A stretch of 64,000 bases of DNA from Bdellovibrionales bacterium. GTDB taxonomy: Bacteria > Bdellovibrionota > UBA1018 > CAIMNF01. Shown here piece after piece: positions 17,533 to 26,351 of this stretch; positions within the stretch are counted from its first letter, which is position 1, and every line of letters starts with the position of its first letter. The stretch covers positions 62,001-126,000 of the forward strand of contig CANNBJ010000004.1 in the NCBI GenBank assembly GCA_947502835.1, given 5' to 3'. Position numbers and translations under genes: made by a program. The notes under the pieces are model-generated. The model worked only from the letters and a program-made list of their open reading frames with translations, was not told where the DNA came from and made no database searches.

Positions 17533-18777
17533 ATGAATCCATCTGCCTCGACGCCTTCCCTCTCGAAACGAAGTTTGTTGAACGCTGCCGTGATTGTTGC
17601 GGCTCTCGGCTACTTCGTCGACATTTACGACCTGCTTTTGTTCAGCATCGTGCGGATGGAGAGCTTGCGTTCGATTGGATTTGCGGGGCGCGAGCTCGAG
17701 GTGGGGGCCACTCTCAACAACATCCAGATGACGGGACTCATGCTCGGGGGAATTCTCTGGGGGGTTCTCGGAGACAAGCGTGGGCGCTTGTCAGTCCTGT
17801 TTGGCTCCATTTTTTTGTATTCCATCGGCAACTTCCTGAATGGCTATGCCACGACCTTCACCGAATACGCATTTTGCCGATTTTTTGCAGGCTTGGGACT
17901 TGCGGGCGAACTTGGAGCCGGGATCACGCTTGTCTCAGAGGTTCTCCACCCGTCCTTGCGCGGCTACGGGACCATGATCGTGGCAACGGTCGGGGTCACG
18001 GGCGCGATCGTGGGCGGGTATGTGGCGCAGGTGTTTGACTGGAGAACGGCCTTCAAGATCGGAGGCGTGCTCGGGTTCGCGCTTTTGCTTCTTCGAATCA
18101 GTGTCACAGAATCCGGAATCTTCGAGAACACGAAGAAATCCAAGGTTCGCGCGGGGAGTTTCTTCTCGCTCTTCACGAAAGCCGATTGTTTCGGAAAATT
18201 CTCCCGAAGCATCCTGATCGGTGTTCCCATTTGGCTTACGATCGGAATCCTCGTCACCTTTGCCCCCGAATTCGCGCAGGATGCAGGGGTGGTGGATCCG
18301 ATCAGCACGGCCAAAGCCGTGATGGCCTGCTATGCGGGATTCACTGTCGGGGATTTTTTGTTTGGCATGATCAGTCAGTGGATGAAGAGCCGAAACCGTG
18401 CGGTCGCGCTTGCGATCGTATGCAATTTCATTGCAGCTCTGATCTACTTGCTTGGCTTGAAAGAGGTCTCAAGCTCCACGATCTACTGGATGTGCGGAGT
18501 CCTCGGGGCCACGGGAGGGTATTGGGCGGTGGTGTGCACGATCGCAGCCGAGCAGTTTGGCACTAACATGCGCGCGACGGTGGCGACAGCTGTGCCGAAC
18601 TTCATCCGGTTTTCGCTTGTGCCGATGAATCTCGCGGTGCTTGGCCTGAAAGAGTCGATTGGACTCCTGAACGCCACTCTCATTGTTGCGGTTGTGGTGG
18701 TGACGATTTCGCTTCTGGCGCTTCGGGGCCTGAAAGAGAGCTTCGGGAAGGATTTGAACTTTGTCGAGCCAATCTAA
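17533..18777 (+). CDS. MFS transporter
   Basis: A 414-residue major facilitator superfamily permease with about 12 hydrophobic helices. The first helix holds GYFVDIYDLLLFSIVR, a D-x-Y-D-x motif like that of the metabolite:H+ symporter and aromatic-acid transporter subgroups, and the loop after helix 2 holds GDKRGRLSVLFGS, the MFS signature G-x-x-x-D-R/K-x-G-R-R-x. A second R-x-G loop (RNRAVALAI) appears after helix 8. The start ATG 17533 has GGGGG six bases upstream. The substrate is likely a small organic acid but cannot be assigned. Its stop overlaps the Nudix gene by 17 bp in another frame. Confidence 0.85.
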   Translation: MNPSASTPSLSKRSLLNAAVIVAALGYFVDIYDLLLFSIVRMESLRSIGFAGRELEVGATLNNIQMTGLMLGGILWGVLGDKRGRLSVLFGSIFLYSIGNFLNGYATTFTEYAFCRFFAGLGLAGELGAGITLVSEVLHPSLRGYGTMIVATVGVTGAIVGGYVAQVFDWRTAFKIGGVLGFALLLLRISVTESGIFENTKKSKVRAGSFFSLFTKADCFGKFSRSILIGVPIWLTIGILVTFAPEFAQDAGVVDPISTAKAVMACYAGFTVGDFLFGMISQWMKSRNRAVALAIVCNFIAALIYLLGLKEVSSSTIYWMCGVLGATGGYWAVVCTIAAEQFGTNMRATVATAVPNFIRFSLVPMNLAVLGLKESIGLLNATLIVAVVVVTISLLALRGLKESFGKDLNFVEPI

Positions 18778-19255
18778 AAAGGGATCCAGAAAAGCCCAGG
18801 TCTGGATTGGAGTGCGCGCACATCCCGATCAAGGCGGCACGAAGGGTACAAAGAAAAGTGATTCTTCGGGGGCTCTTTCTTCTGGTGCGCTCGCGCGCGT
18901 TCTTTTGTTCCGGGTGATTCCAAAACGGGGAGGCGGCTGGCATCCGGTCACGGGAGGGGTGGATCCGGAGGAGAGCTTCCTTCAGGGGGCAAAGCGGGAA
19001 CTTCAGGAAGAAACCGGCTTTGATCCGAAGGCGGGCGAGTGGATGGATCTTGAGTTTTCCTACGCCTTCGAGGGGCGTTTTGGACGGGCTCAGGAGCATG
19101 CCTTTGGATTCATTTTGCCGGAAGAGCTGCTTCCCGAGATCGATCCATCCGAGCATCTGGCCTTTGAGTGGGTGAGTGTCGAGGAGGCCCTCGGGCGCCT
19201 TGGCTTCGATTCGCAGCGGGATGCGCTGAAGCTCTTTCTATGCTATCTTCGCTAG
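18761..19255 (+). CDS. Nudix hydrolase
   Basis: The Nudix box G-x5-E-x7-REUXEE-x-GU is intact: GGVDPEESFLQGAKRELQEE followed by TGF. This motif binds Mg2+ and hydrolyses nucleoside diphosphates linked to another moiety, including dNTP or dihydroneopterin triphosphate. Length (164 residues) and the WHPVTGGV lead-in resemble the NudB dihydroneopterin triphosphatase subgroup, which is not certain. The TTG start at 18761 has AAGGA seven bases upstream and lies inside the end of the MFS gene. The mutS2 gene begins 3 bp after its stop. Confidence 0.85.
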   Translation: MSSQSKKGSRKAQVWIGVRAHPDQGGTKGTKKSDSSGALSSGALARVLLFRVIPKRGGGWHPVTGGVDPEESFLQGAKRELQEETGFDPKAGEWMDLEFSYAFEGRFGRAQEHAFGFILPEELLPEIDPSEHLAFEWVSVEEALGRLGFDSQRDALKLFLCYLR

Positions 19256-19258
19256 CGC

Positions 19259-21691
19259 ATGAGCGCGCAAACCCCTTTTCATGATCTGGACTGGCCGAAG
19301 CTCCTCACTCACACGGTGGAGGAGGCGCGCACCCCCTATGGAAAACGAAACCTTGAGGTTCTTGCAGAGCCCGGAGCCTTTTCCTCCACGATGGAGCGCG
19401 CGCAGGAACTTCAGCACGAAACCCAAGAGATGGCGCAGATTCTTGAGCGCTCCGCCCTCTGGGGACCTTTGAATGACCTTCAGGACATTGACGAGGATCT
19501 CGAGAATCTTGAGCGCGGTAGTGTGCTTGAGTTGCATGCCTGGGTCAGGATTCGCGCCTGGCTCCACGCCATGGATTCCTGGAGCCATTTTCCAAAAGAG
19601 CTTGCAGGAAAGAATTTCAAAAACGCGCTTCAGAATCTCTTTGATCCCTTCGAGTGCCTCAGGGTTCTGGATCGGGTGATCACGCCAGCGGGTGAACTCT
19701 CCGAAAAAGCCTCTCCGAAGCTCGGAACCCTGTACGCGACTGCGCGGGAACTCAGGCGCGAGATCGAGAAGAAAATCGATTCCCTCCTTCGTGACTACGG
19801 ATCGAAGGGACTCTTGCAGGAGAACTACAGCGACGTCCGCGACGGGAGGTATGTGCTCCCGGTGCGTGTGTCGGACCAAAGCAAAATCGACGGCCGTGTG
19901 GCCGAGTTTTCGGTCAGCAAACAAACGGTGTTCATCGAGCCCAAAGAGGTCGAAGAACTCCAGTCCCGCCTTCGGAGGACCGAGGCCGATCTCTCGCACG
20001 AGATCTTTGTGATCCTGATGGGCCTTGCGCGCCAACTTCAGCCCCACGGACCATCGATCGGCGCCTCCGTACAGCTGATCGGGTATTGGGATGCAACCCA
20101 GGCCAAGGCAAGGATTGCGAAACGCTACGGTGGACGGTTGATCACCCTGAGCCCTGATCGCGAATGGATTCTCCAAGAAACGGTCGATCCGATCCTGTTT
20201 TGGAATCTTCCCGAAGAGCAGATCGTACGCAACACCATCGAGCTCCGTTCCGGCCAGCAGATGATTCTTCTCTCCGGGCCAAACACAGGGGGAAAGACCG
20301 TGCTGTTGAAAACACTCGGACTCTCGGCCCTGTGTGCAAGGAGCGGGTTCTTTTTTCCAGCCGCGGGAAAGCTCAGGGTTCCGTTCTTTGATTCCTTCTT
20401 TGTCGACCTTGGCGACCCGCAATCGATCGAGGAGCACATCTCGTCGTTTTCGGGGCATGTGCTCAAGATGAAACGGATCCTCGAGGGAGTGGGGCCGAAG
20501 AGCCTGATTCTCGTTGATGAAATGAATTCCGCCACCGATCCCGAGGAAGGCGCTGCGCTTGCGATGGCGTTTGTCCAGACCCTCCTCAAGATCGAGGGGG
20601 CGATCCTGATTGCGACCACCCACGATCCGAAATTGAAGGCGATGGGGCTTGCCGATTCGAGGGTTCTCGATGCGAGCATTCTCTTTGATGAAGCGAGCTT
20701 GAAGCCCACCTACCGAGTGGTATTCGGGGCGCCCGGGCGATCGCGGGCGCTGGAAACTGCCGAGAGACTCGGACTCCCCAAGGAGCTGCTTGAGCTTGCC
20801 CGCTCTTATCTCAGCAAGGAGCACAAGATCGTCGAATCGGTTCTGCAGCAGCTTCAAGCCCAGCTCGGATCGGTCGAGCGGGCCGAGCGGGAGGCACGGG
20901 CCCTTCGCGATGAGGCGGATCGCCTGAAGGCCGAATGGGAGGAGCGGGTCAAGACAACCGTGAATGAGTCGCTTGAAAAAGCGCGCCAAAAGTTGAAGCA
21001 CGTGCTCGATCTTGCGCAGGTCGAGGTGCGCGAGACGCTGAAGAAGATCCAGTCCACGAAGACCCACAAGCAGCTCGATGATCTTCGGCGCGAACTCAAT
21101 GATGCATTTCAAGCAGGCGAGCGAAGGCTTGATTCATCGATCAAGGAGGCCGCACCTGAACTGATGGAGGCGGTTTCAAATGAGGCGGAAATTCCCTCGG
21201 TCTCCGTGCAATTTGAAAAAGGACAGTGGGTCCGGGTTCCCAAGTGGAAGAATGTCGGCGAGCTTGTGGAGTGGGATGGCAAGAAGGGACGCGTGGCCCT
21301 CGGGGCCCAGTCCGGCGCGGGTCTGGGAAAGGCATTTGTGGTGAGCGTGTACCCCGTCGAAATCGAGCCGCTCTCGGAGCGGGAGCTTCGCGCGGTGCTG
21401 GGAGTGCGTGCAGGTAGCGCTGGAGTGAAGGCTGCGAAGGTGACCGTGCAGGATCCGGGAGGCGTGCCGGATCAGATCGATGTGCGCGGTCAGAGGCTTG
21501 ATGAGACTCTTCGAGAGGTTGGAAACTACCTTGATCGCGCCTGCCGCGCTGGAAAGCCGGAAGTGACGATCGTGCATGGACTCGGCACCGGCGCTCTTCG
21601 AGAGGGGATCCGCGAGATGCTGAAGAAACTCAATTATGTTTCCGCGGTTGAGGATGCGGGGACAACCGGGGCTACGAGGGTGCGCTTCTAA
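19259..21691 (+). CDS. mutS2: Endonuclease MutS2
   Basis: MutS2 is a MutS paralogue that lacks the mismatch recognition domain and acts on branched DNA or collided ribosomes. Domains run in order: an N-terminal lever/core region with the family start FHDLDWPKLL, the ATPase with Walker A SGPNTGGKTVLLK (about residue 340), the ABC signature region, Walker B LILVDEMNSATDPEEG, a long coiled-coil (residues 520-640, rich in E, R, K, L), and a C-terminal Smr domain with IDVRGQRLDE and VTIVHGLGTGALREGI. The 810-residue length fits the family. It follows the Nudix gene with a 3-bp gap. Confidence 0.95.
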   Translation: MSAQTPFHDLDWPKLLTHTVEEARTPYGKRNLEVLAEPGAFSSTMERAQELQHETQEMAQILERSALWGPLNDLQDIDEDLENLERGSVLELHAWVRIRAWLHAMDSWSHFPKELAGKNFKNALQNLFDPFECLRVLDRVITPAGELSEKASPKLGTLYATARELRREIEKKIDSLLRDYGSKGLLQENYSDVRDGRYVLPVRVSDQSKIDGRVAEFSVSKQTVFIEPKEVEELQSRLRRTEADLSHEIFVILMGLARQLQPHGPSIGASVQLIGYWDATQAKARIAKRYGGRLITLSPDREWILQETVDPILFWNLPEEQIVRNTIELRSGQQMILLSGPNTGGKTVLLKTLGLSALCARSGFFFPAAGKLRVPFFDSFFVDLGDPQSIEEHISSFSGHVLKMKRILEGVGPKSLILVDEMNSATDPEEGAALAMAFVQTLLKIEGAILIATTHDPKLKAMGLADSRVLDASILFDEASLKPTYRVVFGAPGRSRALETAERLGLPKELLELARSYLSKEHKIVESVLQQLQAQLGSVERAEREARALRDEADRLKAEWEERVKTTVNESLEKARQKLKHVLDLAQVEVRETLKKIQSTKTHKQLDDLRRELNDAFQAGERRLDSSIKEAAPELMEAVSNEAEIPSVSVQFEKGQWVRVPKWKNVGELVEWDGKKGRVALGAQSGAGLGKAFVVSVYPVEIEPLSERELRAVLGVRAGSAGVKAAKVTVQDPGGVPDQIDVRGQRLDETLREVGNYLDRACRAGKPEVTIVHGLGTGALREGIREMLKKLNYVSAVEDAGTTGATRVRF

Positions 21692-21717
21692 GGCGGGCCT
21701 CTTTCAGTGGTTCGCAA

Positions 21718-21740
21718 GAGTCGGCAAAATCTGCCGGCTC
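21718..21740 (+). terminator. Candidate hairpin terminator after mutS2
   Basis: GAGTCGGCA and TGCCGGCTC pair over nine positions (one G-T wobble) around an AAATC loop, 26 bp after the mutS2 stop. It is followed by GGGATTTTGC, a weak T run, so it may be a poor intrinsic terminator or a processing hairpin. The rest of the 116-bp gap to the SprT-like gene is AT-rich and probably holds that gene's promoter. Confidence 0.45.
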
Positions 21741-21807
21741 GGGATTTTGCGCGGTCAAATAAACACCATCTGTGTAAAAAATAAACTCGATCTTATCCTG
21801 AAAAAGG

Positions 21808-22332
21808 ATGAATCAATTTGATCTCGAAAAGATGTTCGGTGAGTGGAATCAGGATGCATTCGAGGGGGAGTTGTCACTCCCTGAAATCCGTTGGAACCCG
21901 AGGCTTAGAACCTCGGCCGGGAGGTTCATTCCTCACCCTTCGGGCTGTGTGATCGAGGTCGCAGCCTACCTGCGTGATGAAAAAGAGGCGGAAAAGCTCA
22001 TTCGAGATACCTTGGGCCACGAAATGATCCATTACTGGCTCTTTGTGCGTAACCTTCCCTACGGGCACACTCCTGAGTTCCATGAGAAAATGGAGGCGAT
22101 CGGGGTCAGCCGCTATAATCCCGTTCCAAAGCACAGGCCGTTTAAACATTGTTATGAGTGCCGAGGCTGCGGCCAGCGGATCTTTGTAAGGAAACGCCTC
22201 AGGCTTGCAGCCTGTGCTGCCTGCTGCAACCAACATTCGAATGGGCGTTACGATTCTCGCTTTAAACTCAAGCTCTTGGCCTCGGGCGAGGCAAGACTCC
22301 GCTCGGTTGAGCCCCTGAAACGGTCAGGTTGA
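21808..22332 (+). CDS. SprT-like zinc metalloprotease domain protein
   Basis: The 174-residue protein has the SprT/Spartan arrangement: WNQDAFEGELSLPEI at the start, the zinc-protease motif HEMIHYW (HExxH) followed by GHTPEFHEKM with the third His, and a C-terminal zinc ribbon CYECRGCGQ with later CAACC. SprT-family proteins degrade DNA-protein crosslinks in eukaryotes; the bacterial function is poorly known. The ATG at 21808 has AAAAAGG just upstream. The adjacent receiver-domain gene starts about 35 bp after the stop. Confidence 0.85.
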   Translation: MNQFDLEKMFGEWNQDAFEGELSLPEIRWNPRLRTSAGRFIPHPSGCVIEVAAYLRDEKEAEKLIRDTLGHEMIHYWLFVRNLPYGHTPEFHEKMEAIGVSRYNPVPKHRPFKHCYECRGCGQRIFVRKRLRLAACAACCNQHSNGRYDSRFKLKLLASGEARLRSVEPLKRSG

Positions 22333-22367
22333 TCTCGGGTTTTCCCCGTGCTAGCGTGGGCGTCGGG

Positions 22368-23150
22368 ATGGAACAGAATCAGACTACCAAAACGGATTCC
22401 GGTACTCTTTTGAATGATGCCGGAATTTCTCCCGAATCGACTGTGGATTGGGCGGATTCCATCCGGATTGCATTTGAGCCCTATGCAAGGTTTGTCGGGG
22501 AGGTTTCTGAGGGGCTCGCAAGCCTTGAGCGGATTCATCAGGAATTGGTTCCTCTCGAAGAGTCGAGTTCGCAGCTTCGATCCAAGGATGAACTTTTATT
22601 GAAGCGCGAGGAGCGCATTTCGGAACTCGCAAATGAGCTCGAAAAGTTGAAGCTCGAACTTTCCTTTCGAACCCTGAAGAAAGCCGCCCCAGAGACTCTT
22701 CAATTTGATTCCGAATCCAACCGTGCTCCTTCCGGGGGAAATCGTAAAAAGGCAGTCAATGAAGGACGTGCTCTTTCGCCAAAGCGGGTGCTTTTATTGG
22801 ATCCGGTCGAGCTGAACCGGGTTCTCATGAGTCATTATTTCAAGGGCTTGCCAGTCACCATTGAATACGTGCGCTCACCGGCCGAGGCGATGCGTGAGTT
22901 GGAGCAGCCCGCCAAACAAGGGCCCTTCGATCTTCTGCTCGTGGATTTAGATCTGAAAATCGAAGGGGAGTGGATTTCCTGGATTCGAGGTAAATCCGGA
23001 CACATCTCAGTTGTTGCCTGCTGTCCCAGTCAGGCCTCATCCGAGGCGGAGGAAAAGGCGCGCTCCCTTGGTTTTGATGGGGTTTTGGCTCGGAGTGAGC
23101 CAAAAACGGCCCTGGTCGAGAAGCTGGAAGCGATTCTCTGGCCTTTTTGA
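22368..23150 (+). CDS. Coiled-coil protein with C-terminal response-regulator receiver-like domain
   Basis: From ATG 22368 the protein is 260 residues. Residues 60-110 are charged and heptad-like (LLKREERISELANELEKLKL), predicted coiled coil. The C-terminal 115 residues look like a receiver domain: RVLLLDPVELNRVLMSHYF at the first strand, FDLLLVDLDLKIEG where the third-strand Asp would be the phosphoacceptor, and LGFDGVLARSEPKTALVEKL at the end, with a Lys/Glu replaced pattern. No output domain follows, so it could be a single-domain signalling adaptor. The stop codon shares its last base with the first base of a 192-bp inverted-repeat element. Confidence 0.65.
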   Translation: MEQNQTTKTDSGTLLNDAGISPESTVDWADSIRIAFEPYARFVGEVSEGLASLERIHQELVPLEESSSQLRSKDELLLKREERISELANELEKLKLELSFRTLKKAAPETLQFDSESNRAPSGGNRKKAVNEGRALSPKRVLLLDPVELNRVLMSHYFKGLPVTIEYVRSPAEAMRELEQPAKQGPFDLLLVDLDLKIEGEWISWIRGKSGHISVVACCPSQASSEAEEKARSLGFDGVLARSEPKTALVEKLEAILWPF

Positions 23151-23341
23151 ACTGCCCTCGAAGATTGTGCCTGGTTTCGCCGAATCCTCCGTAAACTCTT
23201 AGTATCATTAGGGTATTCGAATTGATTTGGCTGAGGATCCCGGCAGCCCAGAGGTAAAGGTTCAATTCCTCAAGGGGGCTGTGAATTTTCTATTCCTGCG
23301 AGTGGATTCGAAGCGCCTAGGTGCAATCTTCGAGGGCACTT
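23150..23341 (+). repeat. MITE/ERIC-like element, copy 2 (192 bp, 25-bp imperfect terminal inverted repeats)
   Basis: The ends 23150-23174 and 23317-23341 pair over 25 positions with one mismatch (C-C at position 3) and three G-T pairs. The G-T pairs become A-C mismatches on the other strand, so the fold is stable only in RNA read rightward. Inside it, CAGCCC-A-GAGG and CCTC-AAGG-GGGCTG form a further hairpin near 23245-23281 whose loop holds GGTTCAATT. The element begins at the last base of the receiver-protein stop codon; the RCC1 lipoprotein gene begins 72 bp after it. Compared with copy 1 there is one compensatory change. Confidence 0.78.
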
Positions 23342-23412
23342 GGAAAAATGTCTGTACTGACACTCTATTCCTCCTCCCGCCCCAACCGATAAAATAGAGG
23401 AGTGAGGTAATT

Positions 23413-26346
23413 TTGAGCTTGCGGTCAATTTTTAAACCTGTTTTGTCGACCCTGTTGAGTCTTGGGCTTTTTGGTCTAAGCGCATGCTCCTTGAGTCAGG
23501 AGGAAAGCTCGCAATACGTTCGGATCCAGATTTCGCCCGAAGCCCTTCGAGCCTTCCGTGCAGGGCCTCTTTTGGCGGATGGGGGTGGGATCCTTACTAA
23601 TTCCGGTGATGCTACCCCCGTGAACGATCCCGTGGCGGAAACGTCCTTCTTTCTGATCAACGTCGAAGGGCCAGGGATTCCCTTCATGCCCATGCCGGGA
23701 TTTCCATGCATCCGTCTCGGAATCGGAGCTTCGGTGTTTGTAGGTGACACGGAGAAGAATGTTCCCGTCGAGCTTTGGGTGCCTGCAGGGCCCGATCGGA
23801 AAGTATCGGCCTACTCGGTGAATTTTTCCACCGTGGCGCAGAGTCCGATTTCTCGCCAATCTGCCACGGAATTTTTCGGAACCTCACTTGCTTCGGGCAG
23901 CTCCGGCGGCGGTGCTGCCAGCGCAGGGTCCACAATGCTTCCTTCCGGCATGAGCTGGATTTCAAAATACGGAGATGCCTTCCTTCCAAATCTGTTTGGT
24001 GATCAAACTGTGGAGATTTCAAAAGCGTCATGGACGACCTCCGACCTTTGCGGATTTTTGGATGAGGTTGGAACGCTTGTTTCTCCCCCGCCTCTTACGG
24101 ATTCGTCTGCAAGTCCATCGCTACGACTCACGAACTATAGTCCATATTTTGGAACCGAGCCTATGAAGACCTGGTCTCTTCCCTCTGGATTGACCGGGTG
24201 GGCGTTTCGGGTTTCAGGAGAGATTGAGAATGTCAATTCGGCCATTCTAACTCTTACCAGTGATTCAAGTTCCCTCACAAATACTGGTACTACGAGTCCA
24301 ACAATAACATCGCTTCGAATGACCTTACCTTCGGTGCTTTCTCCTGGTGCTTTCCATCAGTTCCATGACCTCTTTTCGATCACCATCCCGAGTGGCAGCA
24401 CTGTGAATCCACTAAGCCACAAGATCAGCGCAAGTAAAAATAGCACTTCACTTGAGATCTTCCGAGACTTTCAGCTTGATCAAAGCGCCAAGGCGCCGCC
24501 CGTTTCGATTACCTATGAAGGGCTGGTAGGCGGGCACACGAATCTGTACAAGGTTAGGGTAATCGCAACGGAGCCCATTCGCATGCTGCCCTTAAAGCCT
24601 GGAGCAATCTTCTCGATGACCCCTTCCCCGGCCTCGAGCATTGGTGATTTCGTATTGGTTCCACCTCCACCTCCTGCTTCTGCTTCGACGACCGTAGCAC
24701 GTATTTGTCCCATCGCGGGGTTGGGGCCGTCTGGAAGTTTGGTTTTAAATTCAGGTGAGACTTGCGATCTTTACTTTGCCGCGATCTCAAGCGCGATTGC
24801 GGATCCCATTCGACTTGAGGTGGATGTCGCGAAATGGATTGATGCGAGTCAATCCAGATTTGCCCAATTCCAAATCATGAATGGGGCTCCTCCCGGGATT
24901 TCGGCCGACCGGAATGTTCATGAAAAAGTAATCAATCTTGCAACTCGTCCGTTTCCTGTTCCTGAAGACGGGAATTTGGTGATTCCCTACCCGACTGCTG
25001 TGGTCCCGCTCGTATGGCCGATACTCATTTCAAGCGAACTTGAGGCCGGACCCTTCAAAACTCTTGGCGCAGTTGCTTCAATAGATTCAAATGAATTTCG
25101 AATTCCAGATCTGTTCAGGTCAAAATGCGCGATTCAAGCGAGTTTACTGGTTCGCGGAAAGTTGTCCGACAGTGAGACAAACTATACCTATCGGAGGGAG
25201 GTTGTGAATCTGCCTCCGTGCCTCGATCAGGTGCAATCTGTTTCCGCGGGTAGGAATCACACCTGTGCTTTGCTGCAAACTAAAAGTGGTAAAAGTGTAA
25301 GCTGTTGGGGAAAGAATGATTCCGGGCAACTTGGGAATTCTGTAGTATCTGGATTAACGCCGAGTCCAAAAGCAATCGCAGTGCGGGAATTGGAGCCAAA
25401 TGCGATAAAAATTGCGTCAGGCGATGATCATACCTGTACGCTGCATGGCTCAGGCACCGGAAGTACGATTCATTGCTGGGGCAATAATGATTCCTATCAG
25501 CTTGGGCAGCTCTTGGAAGGGGGCGTAAACGCTAAGGTAAACCCAAAACCTATGCCAGTTGTGGTCTATCCTGGGGTGCAAACCTCCGGTACTTTCCTTG
25601 GCGCCACGGAAATCGCAGCAGGCGGGGCTCACACCTGTGCGTTGAAGGGTGATGGAAAGGTGTGGTGCTGGGGCAGCAATGCATTTGGTCAGACTGGAGC
25701 AGATGTAAATGATACGAATCCTTTCACGATCGCTCCCACTATGGTTTCTAATCTCAGTGGGGTAACTCAGATTGCACTCGGAAAAAATCATTCGTGCGCG
25801 ATTGTCTCAGGCGGACATGTTAAATGTTGGGGTAAAAATGGTTGGGGGCAACTAGGGAATGAAACCACTCAGAATTCTTCAAATCCAGTACAGGTTACTC
25901 CTTCTCCTCTCTCCGGTGTAGTCGCCTTGGCTCTGGGGGACGAGCACTCCTGCGCATTGAAGAGCGACAACACGCTTTGGTGCTGGGGGGCGATTGGTGG
26001 CGGGCAGCTTTTCGCTAGTCAGGTACCTCTACCCGATGGCGTCGCTCCAGTTCAAAAGATCGACGCGGGCGGGTACCGCACCTGCTTTGTGGGAGCCGAT
26101 CAAAGAGTTTATTGCCGGGATTTTAGTGGCACTGGCTCATCAAGTTTTGCCCCGGTCTCTTTGTCTGTTTCGGGAGATTCGATCCCCCTGTCTGGGGCCA
26201 ATCCATCGGTGGCCCCTGATCATGCCTGCGTAGTTTGGAATCAGGATCAGGTTGTTTGTTGGGGGAATGGACATGAAGGACAACTCGGAATTGGTGAAAG
26301 TCCAATCGGCACAACTCCGCTCCCTCCGGGGCGAGTGGTGAAATAA
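23413..26346 (+). CDS. Large RCC1-repeat lipoprotein
   Basis: The TTG at 23413 follows a GGAGTGAGG ribosome-binding site and begins a lipoprotein signal peptide with lipobox GLSAC. Residues 26-600 are Ser/Thr/Pro-rich beta-type sequence with no named domain. The C-terminal third holds about six RCC1-type repeats, each with the pattern G-x-x-H-T/S-C-A-x-x-x-x-G-x-V-x-C-W-G-x-N-x-x-G-Q-L-G, for example HTCALKGDGKVWCWGSNAFG. Such repeats build a beta-propeller of about seven blades used for protein contacts at the cell surface. Cys pairs in each repeat suggest disulfides. No enzyme motif is visible. An insertion sequence starts 5 bp after its stop. Confidence 0.8.
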   Translation: MSLRSIFKPVLSTLLSLGLFGLSACSLSQEESSQYVRIQISPEALRAFRAGPLLADGGGILTNSGDATPVNDPVAETSFFLINVEGPGIPFMPMPGFPCIRLGIGASVFVGDTEKNVPVELWVPAGPDRKVSAYSVNFSTVAQSPISRQSATEFFGTSLASGSSGGGAASAGSTMLPSGMSWISKYGDAFLPNLFGDQTVEISKASWTTSDLCGFLDEVGTLVSPPPLTDSSASPSLRLTNYSPYFGTEPMKTWSLPSGLTGWAFRVSGEIENVNSAILTLTSDSSSLTNTGTTSPTITSLRMTLPSVLSPGAFHQFHDLFSITIPSGSTVNPLSHKISASKNSTSLEIFRDFQLDQSAKAPPVSITYEGLVGGHTNLYKVRVIATEPIRMLPLKPGAIFSMTPSPASSIGDFVLVPPPPPASASTTVARICPIAGLGPSGSLVLNSGETCDLYFAAISSAIADPIRLEVDVAKWIDASQSRFAQFQIMNGAPPGISADRNVHEKVINLATRPFPVPEDGNLVIPYPTAVVPLVWPILISSELEAGPFKTLGAVASIDSNEFRIPDLFRSKCAIQASLLVRGKLSDSETNYTYRREVVNLPPCLDQVQSVSAGRNHTCALLQTKSGKSVSCWGKNDSGQLGNSVVSGLTPSPKAIAVRELEPNAIKIASGDDHTCTLHGSGTGSTIHCWGNNDSYQLGQLLEGGVNAKVNPKPMPVVVYPGVQTSGTFLGATEIAAGGAHTCALKGDGKVWCWGSNAFGQTGADVNDTNPFTIAPTMVSNLSGVTQIALGKNHSCAIVSGGHVKCWGKNGWGQLGNETTQNSSNPVQVTPSPLSGVVALALGDEHSCALKSDNTLWCWGAIGGGQLFASQVPLPDGVAPVQKIDAGGYRTCFVGADQRVYCRDFSGTGSSSFAPVSLSVSGDSIPLSGANPSVAPDHACVVWNQDQVVCWGNGHEGQLGIGESPIGTTPLPPGRVVK

Positions 26347-26351
26347 TCGCT

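Noticed and set aside
19238-21112. Long leftward open frame opposite mutS2
   Set aside because: Mirror frame of a clear MutS2 gene with strong Walker and Smr motifs; no independent support.
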